A stretch of DNA of 64,000 bases from Bacteroidota bacterium. GTDB taxonomy: Bacteria > Bacteroidota > Bacteroidia > Chitinophagales > UBA10324. The position numbers were made by a program, and so were the translations under genes. How positions within the stretch are numbered: position 1 is the first letter of the stretch; each line of letters begins with the position of its first letter. The stretch spans positions 1 through 64,000 of the forward strand of contig JAFDYS010000038.1 in NCBI GenBank assembly GCA_018267315.1. The letters are read 5' to 3'. Shown in pieces: positions 36,119-43,580 of the stretch. Below the pieces are notes generated by a model that saw only the letters and a program-made list of their open reading frames with translations, was not told the origin of the DNA and ran no database searches.

Positions 36119-37423
36119 ATGGCATCCCGAAGAAACTTTTTGAAACAAGGCAGCACGGCTCTGGCAGCCATGGCAATTCCTGCCTTTTCAAATAAAATCT
36201 CACTGGCTGAAATTTCCGCTGCGCTGAAATCAAAGTCAAACCATTCGGCCGAAAATCTGGCCGGCGACGAAGACTTCTGGGCGATGATCCGCGAGGCATA
36301 CACCGTCTCACCCAATATTATCAACCTCAACAACGGAGGCGTGAGTCCGCAGCCGCAGCATGTGCAGGAGATGCAGTGGAAGTACATCCAGATGAGTAAT
36401 GAAGCGCCGAGTTATTACATGTGGCGCATTCTCGATCAGGGAAGGGAACCATTAAGACAGAAACTTGCTGACCTCGCGGGATGCTCGGCAGAAGAGCTTG
36501 CCATTAACCGTAATGCGACCGAAGCGCTCGACACCGTGATCTTCGGATTGCCGATGAAAGCAGGCGATGAAGTAATCCTAACCAAACAGGATTATCCCAA
36601 CATGATTAATGCGTGGAAGCAGCGTGAAAAACGTGACGGGATCAAACTCGTTTGGCTCAATCTCGATTTGCCTCAGGAGAATGATGATTACTTCGTGGAT
36701 CAGTTTGCAGGTGCCGTTACTGACAAAACAAGGATCGTTCACGTAACGCACATGATTAACTGGATGGGACAAATACAGCCCATCCGGAAAATTGCCGACG
36801 CAGTGAAAAAGAAAAATCAGAACATCGAAGTGCTGAGCGACTCGGCACACACTTTCGCTCACTTCGATTACAAAATCCCCGACCTGGGTTGTGATTATTG
36901 GGGAACGAGTCTGCATAAATGGCTGTGCGCGCCATTCGGTACCGGATTGCTTTGGGTGAAGAAGGAAAAGATCGCAGGTCTCTATCCGCTCTTCGCCAAC
37001 GACAACCCTGCCAGCGATGACATCCGGAAATTTGAAGCGCAGGGCACACGGTCATTTCCGGCTGAAGAAGCGATCGGCTATGCGGTCGATTTTCACAACG
37101 CCATCGGATCAGATAGAAAAGAAGGCCGGCTCCGGTATCTCAAAAATTACTGGACGGGTAAAGTGAAGGATATTCCGAAAGTGAAAATTCACACCTCGCT
37201 CAAAGACCAATACTCCTGCGCCATTTGCGGGGTTTCGGTGGTAGGAACTGAACCGGTTGAATTGGATACCTTTTTCTTCAACAGGTATAAGATCCACACC
37301 GTAGCCATTAATTGGGAAAACATCCACTGCGTGAGAGTAACGCCGAATGTTTACACTTCTCTGAAGGAGCTTGATAAACTTGTAGCAGCCATCTCGGATG
37401 CCGCAAAGAACGGAGTTAAATAA
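36119..37423 (+). CDS. Exported class V aminotransferase-fold PLP enzyme with Tat-like signal
   Basis: The protein begins MASRRNFLKQGSTALAAMAI, a twin-arginine signal (SRRNFLK) with a following hydrophobic stretch, so it is probably folded with PLP in the cytoplasm and exported by Tat. The core has NLNNGGVSPQP, DSAHTFAHFDY and the PLP lysine in GTSLHKWLCAPFGTGLL. It is a homologue of the divergent gene at 34829, but longer (434 residues) and exported. Substrate unknown. The two starts are 93 bp apart, so they share one regulatory region. Confidence 0.85.
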   Translation: MASRRNFLKQGSTALAAMAIPAFSNKISLAEISAALKSKSNHSAENLAGDEDFWAMIREAYTVSPNIINLNNGGVSPQPQHVQEMQWKYIQMSNEAPSYYMWRILDQGREPLRQKLADLAGCSAEELAINRNATEALDTVIFGLPMKAGDEVILTKQDYPNMINAWKQREKRDGIKLVWLNLDLPQENDDYFVDQFAGAVTDKTRIVHVTHMINWMGQIQPIRKIADAVKKKNQNIEVLSDSAHTFAHFDYKIPDLGCDYWGTSLHKWLCAPFGTGLLWVKKEKIAGLYPLFANDNPASDDIRKFEAQGTRSFPAEEAIGYAVDFHNAIGSDRKEGRLRYLKNYWTGKVKDIPKVKIHTSLKDQYSCAICGVSVVGTEPVELDTFFFNRYKIHTVAINWENIHCVRVTPNVYTSLKELDKLVAAISDAAKNGVK

Positions 37424-37549
37424 CGATCCGTATTACAACTGTCAGAAAGAGTACTGACAATAATCATAATCTGCTTGCCGGACTCTGCACGAGTTTTGAA
37501 GAGTTGAAGTTGATTTCATCCTAATTCTTTCACCAATATCATTATTGCC

Positions 37550-38056
37550 ATGAACACAACGCACGTGCATTTACTGCTTAACCATGTGTCAATACTCGGT
37601 GCCCTCTTTTCAGCAGTTGTTTTCGCATGGGGAATTTTCAGGAACGATAAGAGCATTCGCCTGGTGGCACTGGTCGGATTTATTGTCTCCGCACTGGCCG
37701 CCATTCCGGTTTTCACTACCGGCGAAGATGCCGAAGAAGCGGTTGAGAACCTGGCCGGCGTTTCAAAGTCGCTTATTGAGTCGCATGAAGACACGGCAAA
37801 CGTGGCCCTGTGGCTTATCGAAGCACTCGGGCTATTCTCACTCATCATATTAATCGGAGAGCGCCTGCAATGGAAGTTTGTTTCAAAAATCACCTTGCCG
37901 TTACTCCTGTTGGCCGTGGTTGCCGCCGGTTCGATTTCTTATACGGGATATCTTGGTGGCAAGATCCGGCACACCGAAATCTCAGGCGCGAATACTTCAG
38001 CGGGTGCGGTACAGGGCGCAAATGGCGGAGAACAGGGCGGGCAGGATGATGACTGA
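37550..38056 (+). CDS. Small four-helix membrane protein
   Basis: The 168-residue protein has four hydrophobic helices (about 9-28, 35-53, 82-101, 113-132) and a small C-terminal Gly/Asn/Gln-rich tail. Histidines in helix 1 (HVHLLLNHVSI) recall DUF2231-like haem-handling membrane proteins, a weak resemblance only. Its stop is at 38054-38056; the next gene starts within 100 bp in the same direction. Confidence 0.6.
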   Translation: MNTTHVHLLLNHVSILGALFSAVVFAWGIFRNDKSIRLVALVGFIVSALAAIPVFTTGEDAEEAVENLAGVSKSLIESHEDTANVALWLIEALGLFSLIILIGERLQWKFVSKITLPLLLLAVVAAGSISYTGYLGGKIRHTEISGANTSAGAVQGANGGEQGGQDDD

Positions 38057-38094
38057 GTGATGCCGGGGCGCCGTCATCACAGAATTTCCTCCCC

Positions 38095-38102
38095 TATTTT
38101 TG
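38095..38102 (+). promoter_or_regulatory. -7 element of the DUF4139 gene
   Basis: TATTTTTG is a perfect TAnnTTTG match 47 bases ahead of the preferred start at 38150. It also supports that start over the upstream ATG at 38057, which would lie before the promoter. Confidence 0.42.
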
Positions 38103-38149
38103 TGGAATCCGAACTCGGGTTTCATCCAGTTTCTAAACATTTTTCGATC

Positions 38150-39763
38150 ATGATCCGCATTGCCCTTCTCATTATTGCCGCTTCGTTCGCGAACCGTTCA
38201 TTTGCTCAGAAATCCATTGAAGCGAATTCAGAAATAAAATCAGCCACCATTTATTTGCAAGGCGCCGTGATGGTGATGCATTCCACCGTGAATGTGCCGG
38301 CCGGCAGTAACGATATTGTATTTACAGAGCTCCCGCAAAATATCAATGCAGGCACAGTGCAAGTTTCGGCCAATACGGATATCACAATTCTTAGCGCAGT
38401 GTATCAGTTGAATTACCTCAACACAAAAAAGGAAAATGCGCAGATAAAAACTTTGAAAGACTCGCTTGACCTGCTCAATATTCAGCTGAAGAAAACACAA
38501 GGGCAGAAGAACATCGTGAAGGGACAAGCAGATCTACTCAATGCAAATAAAAATGTCACCGGCCAGAACACGGGACTTAATATGGATCAACTGACCAAGA
38601 TGTATGAGTTCTACACCACGAAGATGAACGACCTCAACAGCCAGCAACTGGATTTGGAACAGAAAGAGAAGAAGCTGAATGAAAATATCCAGCGCGTGCA
38701 AAACCAGCTCAATGAGCTGAATTCAAAATTCAACCAGCCGACCGGAGAGATCGTGGTGAGTGTTTCATCCGCTGCGGCACGCAGCACCACGTTTGAATTC
38801 TCTTTCCTGATGCCCGATGCGGGCTGGTCACCTATTTATGACATCAGAAGTAAAGACATTCACAGCCAGGTGACGCTGAATTACAAAGCCAACGTGTATC
38901 AAAACAGCGGCAGCGACTGGAATGATGTAAAGATCAAACTCAGCACGGGCAATCCGACTGTAAGCGCTACCGGCCCCACGCTGTATCCCTGGTATGTAAA
39001 CATCTACCAGCCACAGCAACTGAACGAGGTGATCATCTCAGCTCCTTCGCGTGCCGCCGCAGGCAAACAAAAAGAACCCGTTCCTGCACAGGCGGAAGAT
39101 AGTTTTGTGACACAAAACTGGACGGGCGCCGATTACACTACCGTCACTCAAACACAACTGAATGCTGAGTTCGATATTTCAATTCCCTATGACATTCCTT
39201 CCGACGGCAAAACTCATTTGGTTGCCATCCAGGATTATCAGCTACCCGCCTCGTACAGTTACTACGCTGTTCCCAAGTTGGACAACGATGCTTTCCTCAC
39301 GGCCGACATCAGCAACTGGGAAGACCTCAATCTGCTTCCCGGAAACGCCAACATTTTCTTTGAAGGAAGTTATGTGGGGCAATCATATGTGAATCCTTCC
39401 GTCACGAAAGACACGCTGAGCTTTTCACTCGGAAGAGACAAGAACATCATCATCAAACGGGATAAGGTGAAAGATTTTTCCAAGCCGAAGCTAACCGGTG
39501 ACAACATCAAACAATCTTTCGCTTACACCATCACCATCAAGAACACTAAGAAAGAAACGGTGAACATGAAGATTATGGATCAGATTCCTGTTTCACAGAA
39601 CTCCAAAATTGAAGTCACACTGGATGATGCCGGCGGCGCCTCATTTAATGACGCAGAAGGAAAACTTACCTGGATGGTTCCGATGGCAGCCGGCGAAGAG
39701 AAAAAACTGCAATTCTCTTTCACGGTGAAGTACCCGAATGATGTAATCATCTCGGGGTTGTAA
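38150..39763 (+). CDS. DUF4139 (mucoidy inhibitor MuiA-like) protein
   Basis: From 38150 the 537-residue protein has a signal peptide (IRIALLIIAASFANRSFAQ), an N-terminal DUF4140-type beta domain (EIKSATIYLQGAVMVMHSTVNV), a long coiled coil (about 95-215, rich in Asn, Gln, Lys, Leu) and a C-terminal DUF4139 beta domain (about 215-537, e.g. AGWSPIYDIRSKDIHSQVTLNYKANVYQ is split over its first strands). The start at 38057 would place 31 non-signal residues first. Family function is unknown; MuiA of Pseudomonas was named from a mucoidy phenotype. Confidence 0.85.
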   Translation: MIRIALLIIAASFANRSFAQKSIEANSEIKSATIYLQGAVMVMHSTVNVPAGSNDIVFTELPQNINAGTVQVSANTDITILSAVYQLNYLNTKKENAQIKTLKDSLDLLNIQLKKTQGQKNIVKGQADLLNANKNVTGQNTGLNMDQLTKMYEFYTTKMNDLNSQQLDLEQKEKKLNENIQRVQNQLNELNSKFNQPTGEIVVSVSSAAARSTTFEFSFLMPDAGWSPIYDIRSKDIHSQVTLNYKANVYQNSGSDWNDVKIKLSTGNPTVSATGPTLYPWYVNIYQPQQLNEVIISAPSRAAAGKQKEPVPAQAEDSFVTQNWTGADYTTVTQTQLNAEFDISIPYDIPSDGKTHLVAIQDYQLPASYSYYAVPKLDNDAFLTADISNWEDLNLLPGNANIFFEGSYVGQSYVNPSVTKDTLSFSLGRDKNIIIKRDKVKDFSKPKLTGDNIKQSFAYTITIKNTKKETVNMKIMDQIPVSQNSKIEVTLDDAGGASFNDAEGKLTWMVPMAAGEEKKLQFSFTVKYPNDVIISGL

Positions 39764-40270
39764 TCAGCGGGTGCTCTTCCGGAGAATCATGGAAGCAATG
39801 GCTGAGATTCCCAGCCCCCAGATGGCGGAAAAAACAAAGAGCAACAGGTACGAAAGAGCACTGCCGCCGGCTTGTTCCTTCAATTCATTCTGCACCAGCT
39901 CCATCTCCTTCGGCGTGGCGCCCCGATCCTGCATTTGTTTCATCGTAAAATCTTTCAGCGTTTGGTAGTAATCAGGATTGATGAATTGCTGATACAGCAT
40001 GATGATGATGGTGAAGCCTGCACAAAAGATCAGAGTCATGATCAATCCTGCTTCAAACCCTTCGCGGAATGTGAGGGAATGCCCGTGGCTGCGTCTCAAA
40101 TACCAGATACCGAGTACAAGGATGATCCAGAATGAAATCATGGGACCCAACCTGGCGTATTGCCCGATATCATGCCGGGTAGTATTCCAGCCCATAAGGT
40201 GCTCAAACAAAATCCAAACGACCGCCAGCGACAGAGCTACCATTGCAAACTTCAGCGGGGCGCTTTTCAT
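39764..40270 (-). CDS. DUF4199 membrane protein
   Basis: The start at 40270 gives MKSAPLKFAMVALSL, the usual beginning; the ATG at 40381 would add 37 unlikely residues. The protein (168 residues) has four membrane helices and the family segments SHGHSLTFREGFEAGLIMT and YYQTLKDFTMKQMQDRGATPKEMELVQ. DUF4199 is a Bacteroidota family of unknown role. It converges on the DUF4139 gene with no gap. Confidence 0.85.
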   Translation of the reverse strand: MKSAPLKFAMVALSLAVVWILFEHLMGWNTTRHDIGQYARLGPMISFWIILVLGIWYLRRSHGHSLTFREGFEAGLIMTLIFCAGFTIIIMLYQQFINPDYYQTLKDFTMKQMQDRGATPKEMELVQNELKEQAGGSALSYLLLFVFSAIWGLGISAIASMILRKSTR

Positions 40271-40436
40271 TCTGTGAAAGTAAATCATGCAACAGCAAGG
40301 GGCACGACAAATCGCTGCTACACCAAATGCAGGAAATCCCGCAACTGCCTTCCGGGATGCGGAATGAATGATATCGGTCACACGTCTTTGATCTGCTTAC
40401 CTGACGAATGCCATCATGCATCAAACTTATCGCCCT

Positions 40437-40444
40437 TATTTTTG
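40437..40444 (+). promoter_or_regulatory. -7 element of dps
   Basis: TATTTTTG is a perfect TAnnTTTG match 23 bases before the dps start. No TTG is seen at -33. Confidence 0.45.
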
Positions 40445-40467
40445 TTATCTGACTAATACAATCAACT

Positions 40468-40941
40468 ATGAAACCCAACATCGGAATTGCTGATAAAAAT
40501 CTGAAAGCCGTATCTGACCTGCTCAACACCCTGCTTGCAGATGAGGTGATTCTCTACATGAAAACCCGGCAGGCGCATTGGAATTATGAAGGCGACAACT
40601 TCAGCGAGATGCATAAGTTTTTCGAAAGCCAGTATGATGAACTGGATAAAATAATGGACGAAGTGGCGGAGCGTGTGCGCATGCTCGGGCACTACGCCGT
40701 GGGTTCACTCAAAGATCTCACGAAAATTGCCCGGCTTGATGAAAACAAAATCGGTTATAGCGATCAAACCGAATCTGTATCGGCCCTCGTCACTGATCAT
40801 GAAACCATCATTCGTGCTTTGCGCAAAGATCTTGATGAGGCGCAGAACAAATACAAGGATGCCGGCACGGCCGATTTCCTCACGGGATTGATGGAGCAAC
40901 ACGAAAAAATGGCGTGGATGCTGCGCGCCTATCTGCCTTAA
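40468..40941 (+). CDS. dps: Dps-family ferritin-like DNA protection protein
   Basis: Dps forms a 12-subunit shell that oxidises and stores iron and protects DNA under starvation and oxidative stress. The 157-residue protein has the inter-subunit ferroxidase ligands in order: the His of RQAHWNYEGDNF, the Asp of that segment and the Glu/Asp of FFESQYDELDKIMDEVAERV. Length and all-helix composition are normal. A perfect -7 element precedes the gene. Confidence 0.94.
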   Translation: MKPNIGIADKNLKAVSDLLNTLLADEVILYMKTRQAHWNYEGDNFSEMHKFFESQYDELDKIMDEVAERVRMLGHYAVGSLKDLTKIARLDENKIGYSDQTESVSALVTDHETIIRALRKDLDEAQNKYKDAGTADFLTGLMEQHEKMAWMLRAYLP

Positions 40942-40952
40942 AAATTTCTTTA

Positions 40953-41264
40953 ATGAAATCCTTTGACACAGTCACAGAAGCGGTGCGTGATTTACAAGCC
41001 CGAGGTTATGTTCATGATTTCAGAGTGAATCATGACTGCCTTTTATGTGATGAGAAGGAAACGAAGCTCGCGCCTGAAGAATTTGAAGTTGATGAGGTTT
41101 ACCGGTTCGAGGGCAACACGGATCCCGGCGATGAGAACGTGGTGTATGGGATTTCTTCAGCAAATTCTGACTTGAAGGGAATCCTCGTAATGGCCTTTGG
41201 TACTTATGCGGAAGAAATTTCAGGTGACCTGGTTGAGAAACTCCGCTACACGCCCAAATCATAA
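40953..41264 (+). CDS. Small conserved protein (often labelled PRPP synthetase-like)
   Basis: From the ATG at 40953 the protein is 103 residues (MKSFDTVTEAVRDLQARGY). Similar Bacteroidota proteins are often annotated phosphoribosylpyrophosphate synthetase, but at this size no such catalytic domain is present, so the label is doubtful. It has a CLLCDEKE motif and the acidic FEVDEVYRFEGNTDPGDE. It is 11 bp after dps in the same direction, so it is probably co-transcribed and may act in the same stress response (inference). Confidence 0.7.
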   Translation: MKSFDTVTEAVRDLQARGYVHDFRVNHDCLLCDEKETKLAPEEFEVDEVYRFEGNTDPGDENVVYGISSANSDLKGILVMAFGTYAEEISGDLVEKLRYTPKS

Positions 41265-41280
41265 TGCCAATATCCCTCTA

Positions 41281-41389
41281 TCTCCACTAACCACGGCCTT
41301 AAGGCCGTGGTTAGTGGAGAGTCAGTTCTCCGCACTTGTTAGTGGAGAGTCAGTTCTCCGCACTAACCATGGGCTTAAGCCCATGGTTA
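41281..41389. repeat. Composite palindrome and direct-repeat element (REP-like)
   Basis: It starts with a perfect 40-base palindrome (41281-41320, centre CCTT/AAGG). A 27-base direct repeat then occurs twice in tandem (41310-41336 and 41338-41364), each containing a hairpin GGAGA-GTCAGT-TCTCC. It ends in a second perfect palindrome of 26 bases (41364-41389, centre GGGCTT/AAGCCC). The layout resembles REP/BIME elements moved by REP-associated tyrosine transposases; no transposase gene is nearby. Confidence 0.85.
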
Positions 41390-41444
41390 ATGTCAAAGGC
41401 AGTGATCCAAAACAATCCTCATTCTGAATTGTTAATTCCCCGGC

Positions 41445-42746
41445 ATGCATCTGTTTTGGTTTCGTCGTGACCTCCGGCTTGATGACAATGCAGGACTGTA
41501 TCACGCATTAAAGGAAGGCCAACCTGTTCTTCCGCTTTTCATCTTTGATACGGACATCCTCGATGATCTGGATGACAAGAAAGACCGGCGTGTTGATTTC
41601 ATCCATCAATACCTCACCCGCCTGAACTCGGCTTTGCAGGAACTGGGCTCATCGCTGTTGGTGAAATATGGTAAACCGGTTGATGTTTTCAGGGAACTGG
41701 TTAATGGATTTCCTGTCGAAAAAGTTTTCACCAACCGCGACTATGAACCCTATGCGAAACAACGGGATGCTGAAGTGGAAGCATTACTACTGGCAAAGAA
41801 TATTTCTTTTCATCACTTCAAGGATCACATCATTTTGGAAGGCAATGAAGTGCTGAAGGATGATGGCACGCCATACACCGTTTTCACACCGTATAGCAAA
41901 CGATGGAAAACGCGATTACAGGAAAGTGATCTCCATAGTTTTCCAACCGAAAAATTCTCCAGTCATTTCTTCCGCACCCCGTCATTTCACTTTCCCGCCC
42001 TTGAGGAGATTGGTTTCAAAAAAACAGATCTTATAATTCCTCCTGAAGATGCGGGTGATAATCTCATCCGGCATTATGCCGAAACGCGTGACATTCCCGG
42101 CATCAGCGGCACTTCACGGCTGAGTGTGCACTTGCGCTTCGGCACAGTAAGCATCCGGAAAGAAATGCGCCGCGCCCGAAAACTCAGTGAGAAATTCTTC
42201 AATGAACTCATCTGGCGCGAATTCTATTCCAGCATCCTCCAGCATTTTCCGCGCGTAATCACCGAGGCATTCAAACCCGAATACGACCGCATCCGGTGGC
42301 GCAACAACGACAAAGAGTTTGCGGCCTGGTGTGAAGGCAAAACCGGCTTTCCGATGGTTGATGCCGGCATGCGCGAGCTCAATGCCACCGGTTACATGCA
42401 CAACCGCGTGCGCATGATCACAGCGAGTTTCCTCACAAAGGATTTATTGATTGACTGGCGATGGGGTGAAGCGTATTTCGCAAAAAAACTTCTTGACTTC
42501 GAACTGGCCTCCAACAACGGCGGCTGGCAGTGGGCCGCCAGCAGCGGCGTAGATGCAGCACCTTACTTCAGAATATTCAACCCCACCGAACAGGCGCGGC
42601 GTTTTGATCCGGAGATGAAGTATATCAGAAGATGGATTCCGGAATTTGATACACTCAATTACCCGATGCCCATCGTGGATCATTATGCGGCACGTGATCG
42701 TGCACTGAAAGTTTATCAGGAAGGCCTCGGACGCAGCAATCCATAA
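41445..42746 (+). CDS. Deoxyribodipyrimidine photolyase (cryptochrome/photolyase family)
   Basis: Photolyases use blue light and FAD to split UV-induced pyrimidine dimers. The N-terminal domain opens LFWFRRDLRLDDNAGLYHAL; the FAD domain has SVHLRFGTVSIRK, NELIWREFY, GFPMVDAGMRELNATGYMHNR and the signature WQWAASSGVDAAPYFRIFNP. The 433-residue length is typical for a class I CPD photolyase. The usual Asn of the NNG(N)WQW motif is present. CPD versus cryptochrome function cannot be told from the sequence alone. Confidence 0.92.
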   Translation: MHLFWFRRDLRLDDNAGLYHALKEGQPVLPLFIFDTDILDDLDDKKDRRVDFIHQYLTRLNSALQELGSSLLVKYGKPVDVFRELVNGFPVEKVFTNRDYEPYAKQRDAEVEALLLAKNISFHHFKDHIILEGNEVLKDDGTPYTVFTPYSKRWKTRLQESDLHSFPTEKFSSHFFRTPSFHFPALEEIGFKKTDLIIPPEDAGDNLIRHYAETRDIPGISGTSRLSVHLRFGTVSIRKEMRRARKLSEKFFNELIWREFYSSILQHFPRVITEAFKPEYDRIRWRNNDKEFAAWCEGKTGFPMVDAGMRELNATGYMHNRVRMITASFLTKDLLIDWRWGEAYFAKKLLDFELASNNGGWQWAASSGVDAAPYFRIFNPTEQARRFDPEMKYIRRWIPEFDTLNYPMPIVDHYAARDRALKVYQEGLGRSNP

Positions 42747-42847
42747 ACGGCAATTCAGGTTATCGTTTAATGAATATCAATTGCAGAACATCAAGTACAT
42801 GTTTTCCCTAATTTGCTGATTGTGTTTTGATGTTTGCTAAATGAAAA

Positions 42848-43552
42848 TCAGCGTACCGAAGAAAGGCCACCATCCATCGAAATAACCTGGCCGGTTACAA
42901 ATGCGGATTCTTCACTCAGTAACCAGCAAGCCAGTGAAGCCACCTCATCAGCCGATGCAACTCTTTTGAGCGGATGCCTCTCGTTTGAAGCGGTTTGTTT
43001 TACTTCCGAATTGACGAGCGAAGCAGTTAACGGAGTGAGCGTAAGTGACGGCGCAATGGCATTCACCCGAATCCGTGGTGCCAACTCAGCAGCGAGCGAC
43101 CGTGTGAGCCCTTCAACTGCTCCTTTGGCTGATGCGATGGAAGCATGATAGGACAGTCCTGTCTGTACTGCTACGGTTGAAAAGAAAACCAGTGAGGCGT
43201 GTTCACTTCTTTGAAGCGCAGGCAAATAAAATTGAGTGGCTTTCACCGCGCCGAGGAAATTGAGTTTCCAGTCATCCAAAAGGTCTGCTTCTTTCAATCC
43301 GCGGAATGGTTTCAGACGAATGTTGCCCGGAGCGTACACCAAACCAGCCAATGGTTCTTCGAGAGAATAGAAATCAGGTTTCTCATCCATCATGTCGAGT
43401 GGATGAGTGATCATTTCTGCTGTTTCCGAGTTCACGGCGCGGCGGCTTTGCACAATCACTTTTGTGCCGGAATTACGGAGGCGATGAACCATGCGCTCTC
43501 CAATGCCTGAACTTCCTCCAATGACTACTACTCTGCGCTGCATGGCTTTCAA
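42848..43552 (-). CDS. Short-chain dehydrogenase family protein, atypical active site
   Basis: The Rossmann motif VIGGSSGIGERM and the C-terminal phrase TGQVISMDGGLSSVR show the family. At the usual YxxxK site the protein reads SYHASIASAKGAVEGL: Lys is present, but the residue four before it is Ile, not Tyr. A subgroup with this HASI..AKGA pattern exists among SDRs, so catalytic chemistry may differ. The 234-residue length is normal. Its start is 28 bp after the stop of the upstream ATPase gene on the same strand, so they may be co-transcribed. Confidence 0.83.
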   Translation of the reverse strand: MKAMQRRVVVIGGSSGIGERMVHRLRNSGTKVIVQSRRAVNSETAEMITHPLDMMDEKPDFYSLEEPLAGLVYAPGNIRLKPFRGLKEADLLDDWKLNFLGAVKATQFYLPALQRSEHASLVFFSTVAVQTGLSYHASIASAKGAVEGLTRSLAAELAPRIRVNAIAPSLTLTPLTASLVNSEVKQTASNERHPLKRVASADEVASLACWLLSEESAFVTGQVISMDGGLSSVR

Positions 43553-43580
43553 ACAACCGGAGCGGCGCTTTGTTTTCCGG

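Noticed and set aside
40953..41264. Phosphoribosylpyrophosphate synthetase
   Set aside because: At 103 residues the protein cannot hold the two-domain PRPP synthetase fold, and no PRPP-binding motif is visible.
41281..41389. Possible CRISPR array
   Set aside because: The two 27-base repeats are separated by only one base and flanked by palindromes, so there are no spacers; no cas genes.
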